A DNA stretch of 64,000 nt from Photobacterium lipolyticum. GTDB taxonomy: Bacteria; Pseudomonadota; Gammaproteobacteria; Enterobacterales; Vibrionaceae. Under the pieces are notes generated by a model that was not told the DNA's origin, did not search any database, and saw nothing but the letters and a program-made list of their open reading frames with translations. The position numbers were made by a program, and so were the translations under genes. The stretch is from NCBI RefSeq assembly GCF_003026475.1, contig NZ_PYMC01000003.1, forward strand, positions 310,001 to 374,000, read 5' to 3'. Every line of letters starts with the position of its first letter. The first letter of the stretch is position 1. Below, piece after piece: positions 47,401 through 57,253 of this stretch.

Positions 47401-48171
47401 TTATTTTATCTTCTCTCTGGCCAGTAATTGCGAGCAGATCACGAGTACCAGAGAGACCACCAACATGATGGTCGCCAGGGCGTTCACTTCCGGAGAAATG
47501 CCAACTTTTACCATTGAGTAAATTTTCAATGGCAGAATTTCGTAAGTCGGACCCGTTACAAATGAACTGACAATGACATCATCCAGTGACAGGGTAAAAC
47601 TCAATAACCAACCTGCGGCTACCGCGGGTTTTGCTAAGGGCAAAATAATTTGCTTGAGAATGATCCATTCACTGGCACCCAGATCGCGAGCCGCTTCCAG
47701 CATCTTCACATCAAACCCTTTGAGCCGGCTATAGACGGTGACGACCACAAACGGCAGGCAGAAGGTAATGTGGGACAGTAACAGGGTTAAAAAACCTAAC
47801 TCTGCTCCCAGCAATAAAAACAGTGCCAGCAGCGAAATCGCCATCACAATGTCAGGTGACATCATTACCACGAACAGCATGCCGTTTACGAATGTCTTAC
47901 CACGGAACTGGTAACGGAATAAGGCAACGGCTGTTAGGCTGCCGATAATTGCAGCAACGGTAGCCGAGAAAACGGCAATATTGATAGAGTGCCACGCCGC
48001 TTGCATTAAACTATCGTTATTAACTAGCTGCTCATACCATTTGGTGGTAAATCCCCCCCATTTCATACCAAATTTGCTGGCATTGAAGGAGTTCACGATC
48101 AAAATAATAATCGGTGTATATAGGAAGGCATACACCAAAGTCATAAAACTGAACTTAAATGCGCGTCCCAT
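47401..48171 (-). CDS. potC: Spermidine/putrescine ABC transporter permease PotC
   Basis: The 256-residue membrane protein has six helices and the EAA loop [28 protein letters not shown] near residue 155, which contacts PotA. YSMVKVGISPEVNALATIMLV near the C-terminus is typical of PotC. Its ATG shares one base with the potB stop (TAATG), so translation is coupled. Confidence 0.92.
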   Translation of the reverse strand: MGRAFKFSFMTLVYAFLYTPIIILIVNSFNASKFGMKWGGFTTKWYEQLVNNDSLMQAAWHSINIAVFSATVAAIIGSLTAVALFRYQFRGKTFVNGMLFVVMMSPDIVMAISLLALFLLLGAELGFLTLLLSHITFCLPFVVVTVYSRLKGFDVKMLEAARDLGASEWIILKQIILPLAKPAVAAGWLLSFTLSLDDVIVSSFVTGPTYEILPLKIYSMVKVGISPEVNALATIMLVVSLVLVICSQLLAREKIK

Positions 48172-49028
48172 TATTCCAGCTCCACTTTACGGTTGAGTAA
48201 TTTTCCAGCGCGGTAATAGGCATACAGCATGACAGCCATAGCTACGGTTAAGGCGATACTGGTTGCAGAACCAAAAGGCCAGTCACGGGCATTCAATACC
48301 TGACTCTTAATGACATTACCAATGAGCAGATTCTTCGCACCACCCAACAGATCAGAGACATAGAACATCCCCAATGCAGGAAGCAGTACCAGCAAACAGC
48401 CTGCAATAATACCTGGCATGGTTAACGGGAAAATCACTTTAATGAAGGATTGAAATTTATTCGCGCCCAGATCGCGTGCCGCTTCGATATAGGTATTGTC
48501 GAGTTTCTCTATCGCCGAATAGAGCGGGAGTACCATAAATGGTAACAGGATATAAACAAGACCAATCATTACCGCATATTCGGTGTACATAATGCGTATC
48601 GGTTTATCAATAATATCCAGATAGAGCAGGGTATTATTAAAGATCCCGCGGGTACCCAGCATGATTTTCAAACCATAGGTACGGATCAATGAGTTGGTCC
48701 AGAATGGTACGATCACCAAAAAAAGCATGAATGGTCGCCATTTCTCGGGCATTTTCGCAATGGCATAAGCAAACGGATAACCAATCAGCAGGCACAGTAT
48801 TGTTGCGACGACCGCCATATAGAAAGAGTGCAACATGACCTTGGCGTATAACGGATCAAACAGCCTTATGTAGTTATCAAAGGTAAAGGTCATTTCGATA
48901 AGGTTTGCATCATCTCGGGTCAGGAAGCTGGTTCCGATGATCATCAAGTTTGGCATAAATACAAACAGTACCAACCAACTTACGATAACCGTTATGATGA
49001 TGTTTTGGAGATTAAGCTTCTTGTTCAT
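48171..49028 (-). CDS. potB: Spermidine/putrescine ABC transporter permease PotB
   Basis: The 285-residue membrane protein has six helices, the EAA loop [28 protein letters not shown], and the PotB-typical [22 protein letters not shown] near the start. It pairs with PotC to form the polyamine channel. It overlaps potA by 17 bases. Confidence 0.92.
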   Translation of the reverse strand: MNKKLNLQNIIITVIVSWLVLFVFMPNLMIIGTSFLTRDDANLIEMTFTFDNYIRLFDPLYAKVMLHSFYMAVVATILCLLIGYPFAYAIAKMPEKWRPFMLFLVIVPFWTNSLIRTYGLKIMLGTRGIFNNTLLYLDIIDKPIRIMYTEYAVMIGLVYILLPFMVLPLYSAIEKLDNTYIEAARDLGANKFQSFIKVIFPLTMPGIIAGCLLVLLPALGMFYVSDLLGGAKNLLIGNVIKSQVLNARDWPFGSATSIALTVAMAVMLYAYYRAGKLLNRKVELE

Positions 49029-50130
49029 TAGCCAATACCACTTCCCAGCTTTCTACCCAGGTAACTGCAACCTTCTGATCGAGAGAGTGGTCGACATCAG
49101 GATCATCTTCGTTGAAGAATTCGCTTACCATTACTGACATGCCGGATTCCAGTTCTACCACTGAATCTAATGTCATACCCTTATAGGTGCGATCACGGAC
49201 ATAGCCGATGATACCAACAGCTTGTTCGCCATAGTTGATCTCTTCAAGGCGAATATCTTCTGGACGCAACAATACTTTAATATTATCGCCCGCAGTGACA
49301 TCAAGATCACAATGTACTTGCGCCGCACGGCCCTCAACATCAGCCATGATGCGTTTTTCATCAAGACGAGACGTTACAATGGCGTCAAAGACATTGATCT
49401 CACCGATAAAGCGAGCAACGAATAGATTGGTTGGTTCTTCATAAATCTCACGAGGTGAACCGTCTTGTTCAATATTGCCGTCACGCATAACAATAATGCG
49501 GTCGGACATTGATAAGGCTTCTTCCTGATCGTGGGTTACGAAAATGAACGTGATACCTAATTTACGCTGAAGCTGTTTAAGCTCAATTTGCATTTGTTTG
49601 CGGAGTTTGTAATCCAATGCGGAAAGGGATTCATCCAGCAATAATACTTTTGGCTTGTTCACAACGGCACGCGCGATCGCAACACGTTGTTGCTGACCAC
49701 CGGACAATTGATGAGGTTTTCGAGGGGCAAACTTTTCAAGTTGCACCATACGCAATGCTTCCATAACTCGAGGTTCAATATCACTCTCGCTTACTTTTTG
49801 CATGCGCAAACCAAACGCAACATTCTCAAACACGGTCATATGTGGAAACAGAGCATAACTCTGGAATACCGTATTCACATGGCGCTGTTCGGCGGGGAGC
49901 TCAGTAACATCCTTGTTGGCAATAATAACCTGACCAGCATCAGCGTTTTCAAAACCAGCAATAAGGCGAAGTACTGTGGTTTTTCCACAGCCAGAAGGAC
50001 CTAAGATCGTGAGAAACTCACCATCATTCACATTCAGGTCCAGACCAGAAATGATTTGCTTACCGTCGAAGCTTTTGCTTAAACCTTTAAGTTCAATGAC
50101 TGGTTTCTTAGATGTTTTTGCGACGTTCAA
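49012..50130 (-). CDS. potA: Spermidine/putrescine ABC transporter ATPase PotA
   Basis: The 372-residue ATPase has Walker [10 protein letters not shown], signature LSGGQQQR, Walker [12 protein letters not shown] and a C-terminal TOBE regulatory domain (about 290-370, starting [11 protein letters not shown]). It powers PotBC. It is the first gene of the potABC(D) operon, with a 431-base gap upstream that should carry the promoter. Confidence 0.93.
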   Translation of the reverse strand: MNVAKTSKKPVIELKGLSKSFDGKQIISGLDLNVNDGEFLTILGPSGCGKTTVLRLIAGFENADAGQVIIANKDVTELPAEQRHVNTVFQSYALFPHMTVFENVAFGLRMQKVSESDIEPRVMEALRMVQLEKFAPRKPHQLSGGQQQRVAIARAVVNKPKVLLLDESLSALDYKLRKQMQIELKQLQRKLGITFIFVTHDQEEALSMSDRIIVMRDGNIEQDGSPREIYEEPTNLFVARFIGEINVFDAIVTSRLDEKRIMADVEGRAAQVHCDLDVTAGDNIKVLLRPEDIRLEEINYGEQAVGIIGYVRDRTYKGMTLDSVVELESGMSVMVSEFFNEDDPDVDHSLDQKVAVTWVESWEVVLANEQEA

Positions 50131-50561
50131 TTCTACGTTATCTCCACCCTGGGGTTTATGGTTAGGACCCCGTTATTAATGGCTCATTTAGGTGGCGAAT
50201 AATAGTCTTCTAAAAGCGCAATATAAAGTGTTTTTTTACGCATTTTTTCTTGTTGATGCAATGCCTTGTATTGCAGTCGTACAAGGGACAATTATGTCCT
50301 TATCTGAGGCTGATTTCGGGCGTTTTAGAACCCGAAGAATTGTTGTTCTATGCATCACTCTTGCGTGAAGAAAATAGTTAATAAATAAGCTACGATGATT
50401 AACAGAGAGGGGATTTGATTTTACAAATTTGAGGCAACACGGAAAGTATTGTTCGAATTTTGAGCAGCTTGACCAATCGATAGCATATTTTACAATGGCT
50501 TGATTTTTAAAAGCGCCCGGCTAGCGTACAATAAGCGTTCCTCAGACAGAATGATACGTAT
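50131..50561. other. Divergent intergenic region upstream of potA
   Basis: No gene is supported. A T-rich stretch lies near 50230 and an AT-rich segment near 50490; I could not identify a definite operator or hairpin. Confidence 0.4.
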
Positions 50562-51386
50562 ATGAAAGACGCAATGAATAAAAGCTTCCACGTTGGCGGC
50601 TCGATTGAAAAAGCCTTAAAAGGTGATGTTGATCTTCAGGCGGTTGCTGTATTGCAAGAAGCCTGGAAAGTGACGGCAAGACACTTCTTATCCTTTATTC
50701 CTGCCATAATTGGCCTTTTCCTTGCGCAAGCTGCGCTATTGCTGGTTGGCTTACAAGTGCAACTGGGTAACGCGGCTGTGTTTTTCGACGTGATTGTCAG
50801 TGGTCAGGAAATGACAGCCGAACTGGTTCAGGCAGGTTATATGGCTAACTTCTGGTCGGATGTTTTAAGTGCACCATTGTTCGTCGGTGTGAGCCTAATG
50901 GCGCTGAACCATGCAGTCGGACTGCCGACAAAACCAAGCCATTTAGTGAAAGGCTTTCCTTTTCTCCTAGTGTCCATCATTACCATGTTACTGACATCTT
51001 CAATCCAAGGGATTGGCAATGCAATTTTCCCTCTTATTGGATTGCTACTCTCTATGGGCTTTAGCATGGCGATTATTCTGGTTTGTGAAAAACGCGTCAC
51101 GCCGCTGAAGGGGATACAAATTTCACTTATAGCAACATTGAAAAAAATAATGCCTATGACAGCCATTTATCTTGTTGTCCTTATCATGTTCTTTATTTCT
51201 TTTGCCACTGCGGGATTAGGGCTGATTTGGACCATTCCATTCTTCTTCAATGTTAAGGGTATTATTTACCGAAACCTGTTCGGCATTACCCTACAGGTGA
51301 CAACTGTGAAGAAGGGGGATGATAATAACAGTGGTAATGATGCTCAGCATAAGACGGATAAAGACGATAAGGTATTTACGGCGTGA
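50562..51386 (+). CDS. Conserved multi-pass membrane protein
   Basis: The 274-residue protein has about five to six hydrophobic helices (first near 40-65) and a charged Asp/Asn/Lys-rich C-terminal tail. I recognise no named family, though its helix pattern recalls DUF-type transporter-like proteins of vibrios. Its stop overlaps the GTG start of the next gene (GTGA), so the two are translated together with the Bax-like hydrolase. Confidence 0.65.
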   Translation: MKDAMNKSFHVGGSIEKALKGDVDLQAVAVLQEAWKVTARHFLSFIPAIIGLFLAQAALLLVGLQVQLGNAAVFFDVIVSGQEMTAELVQAGYMANFWSDVLSAPLFVGVSLMALNHAVGLPTKPSHLVKGFPFLLVSIITMLLTSSIQGIGNAIFPLIGLLLSMGFSMAIILVCEKRVTPLKGIQISLIATLKKIMPMTAIYLVVLIMFFISFATAGLGLIWTIPFFFNVKGIIYRNLFGITLQVTTVKKGDDNNSGNDAQHKTDKDDKVFTA

Positions 51387-52180
51387 TATTAAAGAATACA
51401 GTGGCCATTGTAGTTTTGATTTTTACTCTGACAGGATGTGGGGAAGCACCATTTAGAAACATATCAGATTCACGTGAAGATAAAGAGGCCTCTCAAGCAG
51501 AGGCTTCTTTATCTTCTGCCCCCGATTTTTCTGAGATTGCAGATATTAACCAGAAAAAAGCGGCTTTTTTTGATCACTTACGGCCAGCCGTCGTGCAGGA
51601 AAACAAGCGTGTGAGTAAAGAACGTGATTTTCTGTTGAAGCTGAAGTCAACGACTGAGTCAGAAAAAACTATCGACAGCGAACAGCTTGATTATGCAAGA
51701 AGACTGGGCAAAATGTACCAACTGCCACTCACTGGTGACAACGTCACAAGTGACTGGCTTTCACCTATGTTGCTTCGTGTTGATGTCTTACCTGAAGAGT
51801 TAGTACTAAGCCAGGCCGCCAATGAGTCAGCTTGGGGAACATCACGCTTCGCCGTCGAAGGTAATAACTATTTCGGTCAGTGGTGCTATCGTAAGGGGTG
51901 TGGTTTAGTTCCGGCCTCTCGCACAGAAGGCTTTACCCATGAAGTTGCCGTGTTTGAATCGGCTTATCGCTCTGTTAATGCCTATTTCATGAATGTAAAT
52001 CGTAATAATGCTTATACTGAACTGCGTCAAATTCGCGCAGAGCAGCGTAATGCCGGACTAACAATCACAGGTACAAAGCTGGCTGAAGGGTTAAGCCGGT
52101 ATTCTGAACGTGGTCATGAGTATATTGATGAAATTCAAACCATGATCAGACATAACAATAAGTATTGGAGCCAAGGTTAA
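51383..52180 (+). CDS. Bax-like glucosaminidase-domain lipoprotein
   Basis: The 265-residue protein has a lipoprotein signal (VLIFTLTGC, Cys near 20), a helical spacer, and a C-terminal Bax/FlgJ-type glucosaminidase domain: LSQAANESAWGTSRFAVEGNNYFGQWC with the catalytic Glu in NESAWG, and a final YSERGHEYIDEIQTMI. It should cut peptidoglycan glycan strands from the outer membrane. The GTG start overlaps the previous stop; the next gene begins three bases after its stop. Confidence 0.85.
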   Translation: MILKNTVAIVVLIFTLTGCGEAPFRNISDSREDKEASQAEASLSSAPDFSEIADINQKKAAFFDHLRPAVVQENKRVSKERDFLLKLKSTTESEKTIDSEQLDYARRLGKMYQLPLTGDNVTSDWLSPMLLRVDVLPEELVLSQAANESAWGTSRFAVEGNNYFGQWCYRKGCGLVPASRTEGFTHEVAVFESAYRSVNAYFMNVNRNNAYTELRQIRAEQRNAGLTITGTKLAEGLSRYSERGHEYIDEIQTMIRHNNKYWSQG

Positions 52181-52182
52181 GG

Positions 52183-52791
52183 ATGAAGTTGCCCCATTGG
52201 CTATTAGCCGGCTTGTTTGCCACAAGCACTGTATATGCTCAAGACGCTAACGCCCAGAATATTGAAATTCGCTACAGCACGCTTCATAGTAAATTGAAGC
52301 AGAATGTAAAAGAAGGCCATGATGATGTTCGTATCGCGCTATTTCTTGTTAATCAGGCAGATGGTGAAGTCTGTAAGATTCAAAAGGCTTCGATGCGAAA
52401 AGAGAAACATTATCAAGAGTTGGTGATCCCCGAGAGCAATGAGTTAGTGGTTCCGGTTGATAAAAACCTTCGCCAGGCTAACCCTGATGTCACATTTGTG
52501 ATTGATGATGGAATTACGTGTGATGTCTCGATGCAAGTTATTGCCAATAAGGATTTTGATACAAGCTTGAGCCAAAACGAAATCGCGCAACTGGTTCCTC
52601 AAATGAATAATATGCTTTCCGATCTTGGTGGTATGTTCGCATCTTGGTTTATGCCTGAAGCCGAAGGGGTAGTTGTACATTTTACCGAATCTAAAACAGT
52701 TATTAAGTTAGCAGATTTATCACAAGATGAAGTCTTACAATTCCCACAACCAATCGTCAAAGTCACCCCCTGGATCCCTCAAGGTAGTTAA
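52183..52791 (+). CDS. DUF2987 family secreted protein
   Basis: The 202-residue protein has a signal peptide (about 1-20, ending STVYA) and then IEIRYSTLHSKLKQNVKEGHDDVRIALFLVN, the YSxxxxxLK start of DUF2987 proteins of Vibrio and Shewanella. It is periplasmic with an unknown role. It is the third gene of a tight operon with the membrane protein and the Bax-like hydrolase, which suggests a cell-envelope function. AAGG before ATG 52183 sets the start. Confidence 0.78.
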   Translation: MKLPHWLLAGLFATSTVYAQDANAQNIEIRYSTLHSKLKQNVKEGHDDVRIALFLVNQADGEVCKIQKASMRKEKHYQELVIPESNELVVPVDKNLRQANPDVTFVIDDGITCDVSMQVIANKDFDTSLSQNEIAQLVPQMNNMLSDLGGMFASWFMPEAEGVVVHFTESKTVIKLADLSQDEVLQFPQPIVKVTPWIPQGS

Positions 52792-52799
52792 TGTCTGAG

Positions 52800-53067
52800 A
52801 TATACCCAAGTAGCCTCAAGATGCTCGTTTCAGCGAGAATTTCCAGGCGCTAAGGTCAGACGCTGATTTGCAGATATAGTCGCTCTACATCAAAAATCAG
52901 CAACGCAACATTAGTGCCTGGAAAACTCGCCCTTCGGGAGTGATCCAGCCAGCCCACTTCTGCGTCAAATGCACTCGAAATGACCAGTCATTCCTTCGTA
53001 CATTTTTCTTGAATCGAACTGGCTGGTATCACTCTGAATCCTGCATCTCGAGGTAACTTGGGTATAT
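52800..53067. repeat. 268-bp MITE-like element
   Basis: The element has 25-base imperfect terminal inverted repeats (22 of 25 matching): left 52800-52824 starts ATATACCCAAGT and right 53043-53067 ends ACTTGGGTATAT. Its interior has no reading frame but contains further complementary pairs (CCAGGCGCTAA with TTAGTGCCTGG; CCAGCCAG with CTGGCTGG). I recall similar repeats as widespread in Vibrio and Photobacterium genomes. It lies between the DUF2987 gene and its terminator. Confidence 0.85.
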
Positions 53068-53088
53068 AAGAACTTATGTTCTAAGAAG

Positions 53089-53124
53089 AAAGCCTCTTTC
53101 CATTACTGGTTAAGAGGCTTTTTT
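53089..53124 (+). terminator. Terminator after the DUF2987 operon
   Basis: AAAGCCTCTT paired with AAGAGGCTTT and six T. The MITE-like element sits between the last gene and this hairpin. Confidence 0.87.
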
Positions 53125-53236
53125 ATTGGAGGAATATTGTAGTTTTCATCACGGATCTGAGAATTATGACGATTGGCATTAAGCATCTGCGTGGTTGGTC
53201 GCTATGTAAAGTCGAGATAACTAATTATGCGTAACA

Positions 53237-54187
53237 ATGAAAGATCAACTGGTTATATCAGTATCCAATATTAACGGGTCACGCCATTTTCAATTTGGTA
53301 AATTTTTCAAACGAAACTTAGCTGCGGCATCTCTGTGTATTGCAATGACGATTATCGTTACTGCGTTTGTTATTAATTACCTGGTGGTTGAGATCGGACA
53401 GTCTCGACAAAGTCAGCAACAGCTAAATGCTCAGTCAGATCAATTAGCATCTGAGATTACGCAGTTAGAGGGCTTTCGTCGAACGTTACAACAAGATCTC
53501 GCAGAGCGAAATGATGAACTGGAACAAGTCACAGGACGTGTCGGCGATCTCGAACAGGCACTTGGCATCGAATCTGAAAATGAACTGCCATTAAATGATC
53601 GGCTAGACACTGCTGCGGTTAACTCTGTAGTACGGTTATCAATGTTACAGCTGATCCCAAATGGTAGCCCGATTAAATATCAACGTATGTCTTCAGGTTT
53701 TGGAAAACGAGTCCATCCGGTTAAAGGTCAGAAACTCCGTCACCTTGGGATTGATCTATCCGCTAAAACAGGTACGCCAGTACGAGCACCTGCTGATGGT
53801 GTTGTTGAACTTGTACGCCCAAGCAAAAAAGGTTACGGCAACCTAATTAAGATAATTCATGCCTATGGCTTTATGACCTTATACGCACACTTAGACTCAT
53901 TTAATGTTAAGAGTGGCGACTTTATTCATAAGGGCGACATTATTGCCAGAACAGGTAATAGCGGCATATCCACCGGGCCTCATTTGCACTATGAAGTTCG
54001 TTTTCTTGGCCGAGCGTTAAACCCAAAGTCATTTATAGACTGGGACTCGGCTAACTTTGAAGTATTATTTGACCATGAACGGAGTATTCGATGGGACTCT
54101 TTAGTAAAAATTCTGCAAGTACAAGCCAGTACACAACTTCAACTATCATTGCACAAGGCTGTTCAATCACCGGAAACATTGAATTAA
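53237..54187 (+). CDS. M23 family metallopeptidase with membrane anchor and coiled coil
   Basis: The 316-residue protein has one membrane helix (about 32-52), a periplasmic coiled coil (about 55-110) and an M23/LytM domain: RMSSGFGKRVHPV, RHLGIDLSAKTGTPV (HxxxD zinc ligands) and GPHLHYEVRF (HxH). All ligands are present, so it should be an active peptidoglycan endopeptidase. Its last 97 bases overlap the bactofilin gene in another frame. M23/bactofilin pairs control cell shape in other bacteria. Confidence 0.88.
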   Translation: MKDQLVISVSNINGSRHFQFGKFFKRNLAAASLCIAMTIIVTAFVINYLVVEIGQSRQSQQQLNAQSDQLASEITQLEGFRRTLQQDLAERNDELEQVTGRVGDLEQALGIESENELPLNDRLDTAAVNSVVRLSMLQLIPNGSPIKYQRMSSGFGKRVHPVKGQKLRHLGIDLSAKTGTPVRAPADGVVELVRPSKKGYGNLIKIIHAYGFMTLYAHLDSFNVKSGDFIHKGDIIARTGNSGISTGPHLHYEVRFLGRALNPKSFIDWDSANFEVLFDHERSIRWDSLVKILQVQASTQLQLSLHKAVQSPETLN

Positions 54188-54528
54188 CGTGTAATATGCA
54201 GGTTGACGGTTATGTTGAAGGTAAAATCCGCACGGAACAGACACTTGTTATCAGCACGAAAGGCCGGGTAAAAGGTGAAATCATCGCTAATCATGTCGTG
54301 ATCAACGGATTACACGACGGTACTTGCTACGCCAATACCATTGAAATTTTACAAGAAGGTAAAGCAAGCGGGACGATTTATTGTGATGATTTAAGTATTG
54401 AACGCGGGGGCAGCTTCTTAGGTGAAACTCATCCAACTAGCAAAGAAACCGTGATTGCCATTAACAGCGAAAAGAAAGACAAGGTTGGTAATGATGAAAA
54501 GCCGAAGAAAGTTGCTAATCTGAAATAG
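54091..54528 (+). CDS. Bactofilin (polymer-forming cytoskeletal protein)
   Basis: The 145-residue protein is a bactofilin: a short N-terminal tail, then a right-handed beta-helix core (about 20-115) with repeats such as GCSITGNIELTCNMQVDGYVEGKI and STKGRVKGEIIANHVVINGLHDG, and a charged C-terminal tail. Bactofilins polymerise without nucleotide and recruit M23 peptidases. The start lies 97 bases inside the preceding peptidase gene, which implies coupled expression. Confidence 0.92.
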   Translation: MGLFSKNSASTSQYTTSTIIAQGCSITGNIELTCNMQVDGYVEGKIRTEQTLVISTKGRVKGEIIANHVVINGLHDGTCYANTIEILQEGKASGTIYCDDLSIERGGSFLGETHPTSKETVIAINSEKKDKVGNDEKPKKVANLK

Positions 54529-54754
54529 GTTGAGTGCTACAAACACATCGGTAAGAGAAGCCAATAAGTTATATACTTAGTGGTTTCTCATTAAAATTAT
54601 ATATTCTTCAATTAATGTTTGCTTTTTTCACTGATTCCACCAAAAACTGACTCAACTCAAGCCATTTGCCCTTCAATTGTTTGATACTGGCCCCCAATTC
54701 TTAACGATGCTTCGTTTTGATGCTTTTCTGGAATATTTAACTAAAGAGTGGGAC

Positions 54755-55984
54755 ATGGACCAATTAATTGAGAGATTTTTACGCTACGTGAGCTTTGATA
54801 CTCAATCTAACCCTTCAGTTGCCCATTGCCCGAGTACCGATGGGCAAACTGTACTTGCTGAGCAATTAAAGAAAGAACTTATCGAACTTGAGCTGTGTGA
54901 TGTAGAGCTGGACGAAAATGGTTACTTAATGGCGCGTTTGCCATCAAATGTTGAACATGACGTGCCGAGCATTGGTTTCATTGCTCATATGGATACTGCA
55001 CCGGATGCATCGGGCAAAGAGGTAAAACCTCAGATCGTTGAAAACTATAAGGGTGGGGATATTGCTTTGGGTGCTGGTGATGAAGTGCTATCGCCAATTC
55101 AGTACCCGGACCTTAATAAGTTACACGGTCACAATATCATCACCACTGACGGTACAACCTTACTGGGTGCTGATAACAAAGCCGGTATTGCTGAAATCAT
55201 CACGGCTATCGCATATCTAAAAGCTAACCCTGAAATTAAACATGGTGATATCAGCATCGGTTTTACCCCAGATGAAGAGATTGGACGTGGTGCCAACCTG
55301 TTTAATGTTGAAAAATTCGGTGCACAATGGGCCTATACCATTGATGGCGGCCCGATAGGCGAGCTGGAATACGAAAACTTCAATGCAACCTCGGCGGATG
55401 TCATTTGTCACGGTGTTAATGTTCACCCGGGCACAGCAAAAGATAAAATGGTTAACGCCATGAACATCGCTGCGAAGTTCCAGCTGATGATGCCAGCAGA
55501 AGAAACTCCTGAATGTACCGAAGGTTATGAAGGCTTCTATCACCTGAAATCAATGGAACCTGCGGTGGCTAAGACCGAGCTGGGTTACATCATTCGAGAC
55601 TTTGATCGTGAAGGTTTAGAACATCGTAAAGCGTTCATGCAGCAAAAAGTCGATGAGCTGAACAGCCAGTTAACTAAAGGGCGCGTAGAGCTTATTTTAG
55701 AAGACTGCTATTTCAATATGCGCGAAATGGTTGAGCCACATCCACATGTTATTGAATTAGCAAAAGAAGCGATGATTGCTTGTGATGTGAAACCAGATAT
55801 TAAGCCGATTCGTGGCGGTACCGATGGTGCCCGTTTATCCTTCATGGGGCTGCCATGTCCAAATATCTTCACGGGCGGCTATAACTTCCACGGTATCCAT
55901 GAGTTCATTACCGTTGAAGGAATGGAGCAGGCGGTGAAGGTTATTGTGAAGCTTGCAGAGAACACAGCAGTTAAATATCAATAA
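54755..55984 (+). CDS. pepT: Peptidase T (tripeptidase)
   Basis: The 409-residue protein matches PepT of the M20 family: [18 protein letters not shown] at the start, [25 protein letters not shown] (zinc ligand and catalytic acid), [10 protein letters not shown], and [18 protein letters not shown]. It removes the N-terminal residue of tripeptides in the cytoplasm. I chose ATG 54755 because it gives the enteric PepT start; the longer frame from 54677 adds 26 unrelated residues. Confidence 0.93.
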   Translation: MDQLIERFLRYVSFDTQSNPSVAHCPSTDGQTVLAEQLKKELIELELCDVELDENGYLMARLPSNVEHDVPSIGFIAHMDTAPDASGKEVKPQIVENYKGGDIALGAGDEVLSPIQYPDLNKLHGHNIITTDGTTLLGADNKAGIAEIITAIAYLKANPEIKHGDISIGFTPDEEIGRGANLFNVEKFGAQWAYTIDGGPIGELEYENFNATSADVICHGVNVHPGTAKDKMVNAMNIAAKFQLMMPAEETPECTEGYEGFYHLKSMEPAVAKTELGYIIRDFDREGLEHRKAFMQQKVDELNSQLTKGRVELILEDCYFNMREMVEPHPHVIELAKEAMIACDVKPDIKPIRGGTDGARLSFMGLPCPNIFTGGYNFHGIHEFITVEGMEQAVKVIVKLAENTAVKYQ

Positions 55985-56025
55985 CTTACTTATGCATTAG
56001 TATTTTTTAGGTAAGTACGATATCT

Positions 56026-56060
56026 AAAAATGCCGGTCAGTTTTCTGACTGGCATTTTTT
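56026..56060 (+). terminator. Terminator after pepT
   Basis: AAAATGCC-G-GTCAG / CTGAC-T-GGCATTTT with a four-base loop and T-run. Confidence 0.85.
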
Positions 56061-56120
56061 GTATATCACGTCAGCAAATAATCTACACCTCAATCGGCAT
56101 AAGTGGACTTTTAAATAAAA

Positions 56121-56140
56121 ACTGTCTATAAATAGACAGT
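56121..56140 (+). promoter_or_regulatory. Palindromic operator candidate of the toxin-antitoxin operon
   Basis: A perfect inverted repeat ACTGTCTAT-AA-ATAGACAGT lies 28 bases before the antitoxin start. Xre/RES operons are autoregulated by the antitoxin binding such palindromes, so this is the likely operator. It is inferred from position and symmetry. Confidence 0.6.
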
Positions 56141-56167
56141 CAAAAAAAATTAACGGAGAGGATAGCC

Positions 56168-56572
56168 ATGAATACCTTAAAGGCAACTCACCACCAGCCA
56201 CAACCAGAAGCCGGAAATACCGTTTTACCTGTGGTCTTCAATATTCTGGACAAATGGTCTTGTACTCAGGCGCAACAAATAGCCATATTAGGTTTAACCA
56301 GTCGTTCAACCCTTAATAAATACCGGAGCCATCCGGAATCAGCCAAGGTCTCGAAAGATCTTCTTGAGCGTATGAGCTACATACTTAACATCCATAAATG
56401 CTTACGCATCATGTTCACAGCAGAAGACAGCATTTATAACTGGGTACAGAAACCTAATACCCATCCGTTTTTTGCGGGATTTTCCGCCATGGATGTGATG
56501 ACTCAAGGGCGTGTGGTCGACCTTTATCAGGTGGCATCACGTTTGAATGCATGGCGGGGTGGGCAGTCGTAG
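56168..56572 (+). CDS. Xre/MbcA/ParS-family antitoxin (DUF2384)
   Basis: The 134-residue protein has an Xre-like DNA-binding N-terminal part (LDKWSCTQAQQIAILGLTSRSTLNKYRS, about 27-54) and the ParS/MbcA toxin-binding C-terminus with YNWVQKPNTHPFFAGFSAMDVM and the final VASRLNAWRGG. It should neutralise the RES toxin next to it and repress the operon. GGAGAGG precedes the ATG. Its TAG stop directly abuts the toxin ATG. Confidence 0.88.
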   Translation: MNTLKATHHQPQPEAGNTVLPVVFNILDKWSCTQAQQIAILGLTSRSTLNKYRSHPESAKVSKDLLERMSYILNIHKCLRIMFTAEDSIYNWVQKPNTHPFFAGFSAMDVMTQGRVVDLYQVASRLNAWRGGQS

Positions 56573-57253
56573 ATGTGTTATCCGATTAAATCCTACGAAA
56601 ATCAGCATTGTTATCGACTGATCCCTTCGAAATATCCACCAATTAACCTTTATGAAGATGTGTCTGATCCTGTACAGCTTGAAGCTATATTTGCCGTTGA
56701 AGCGATCACTAATCCTCGTTTAGCTGAAGAAGTCGGCGACTTTTCGGGGATTGCCCCAGAAGATCGTTTAGTGGGTACTCCACACTGTAGCTTTGTTATG
56801 GCGGCGTTCACTCACATCAATCCTGATGGGGCCCGATTCAACACATCAGACTATGGTGCTTATTATGCCTCACCGGATGTAAACACTGCAATTAAAGAAA
56901 CCGTGTACCATATAGAACGGATAATGAGTTATACCAGCGAGCCGGCACAAGATATTCAAATACGCTGTATTGATGCCTGGTTTACGGCTAAATTGACAGA
57001 TTTGACTGGTAAAGAGTGTCTTGATTCACAGGTTTATCACCCGACCAATTATACCCACTCACAGGCCATTGCTAATAACGTAAAAAGTAAAAAAGGGGAT
57101 GGTATTTTATATCAATCTGTTCGTCATCAGGGCTACGATTGCTATGCGTTATTTAAACCTAATTTGGTGGATAAGGTATGCCAGACCAAACACTTTACCT
57201 ATAAATGGAACGGCAGCTCGGTGAATTCGGTGCTGGAGATCAAATTGGTATAA
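56573..57253 (+). CDS. RES-domain toxin (NAD+-targeting)
   Basis: The 226-residue protein is a RES-domain toxin: the three named residues fit R in CYRLIPSKYPP, E in TAIKETVYH, and S in ILYQSVRHQG, with GARFNTSDYGAYYAS between them. RES toxins degrade NAD+ and stop growth; the Xre antitoxin upstream blocks them. Start follows the antitoxin stop with no gap, so translation is coupled. The pair may mark the edge of the accessory region that follows. Confidence 0.88.
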   Translation: MCYPIKSYENQHCYRLIPSKYPPINLYEDVSDPVQLEAIFAVEAITNPRLAEEVGDFSGIAPEDRLVGTPHCSFVMAAFTHINPDGARFNTSDYGAYYASPDVNTAIKETVYHIERIMSYTSEPAQDIQIRCIDAWFTAKLTDLTGKECLDSQVYHPTNYTHSQAIANNVKSKKGDGILYQSVRHQGYDCYALFKPNLVDKVCQTKHFTYKWNGSSVNSVLEIKLV

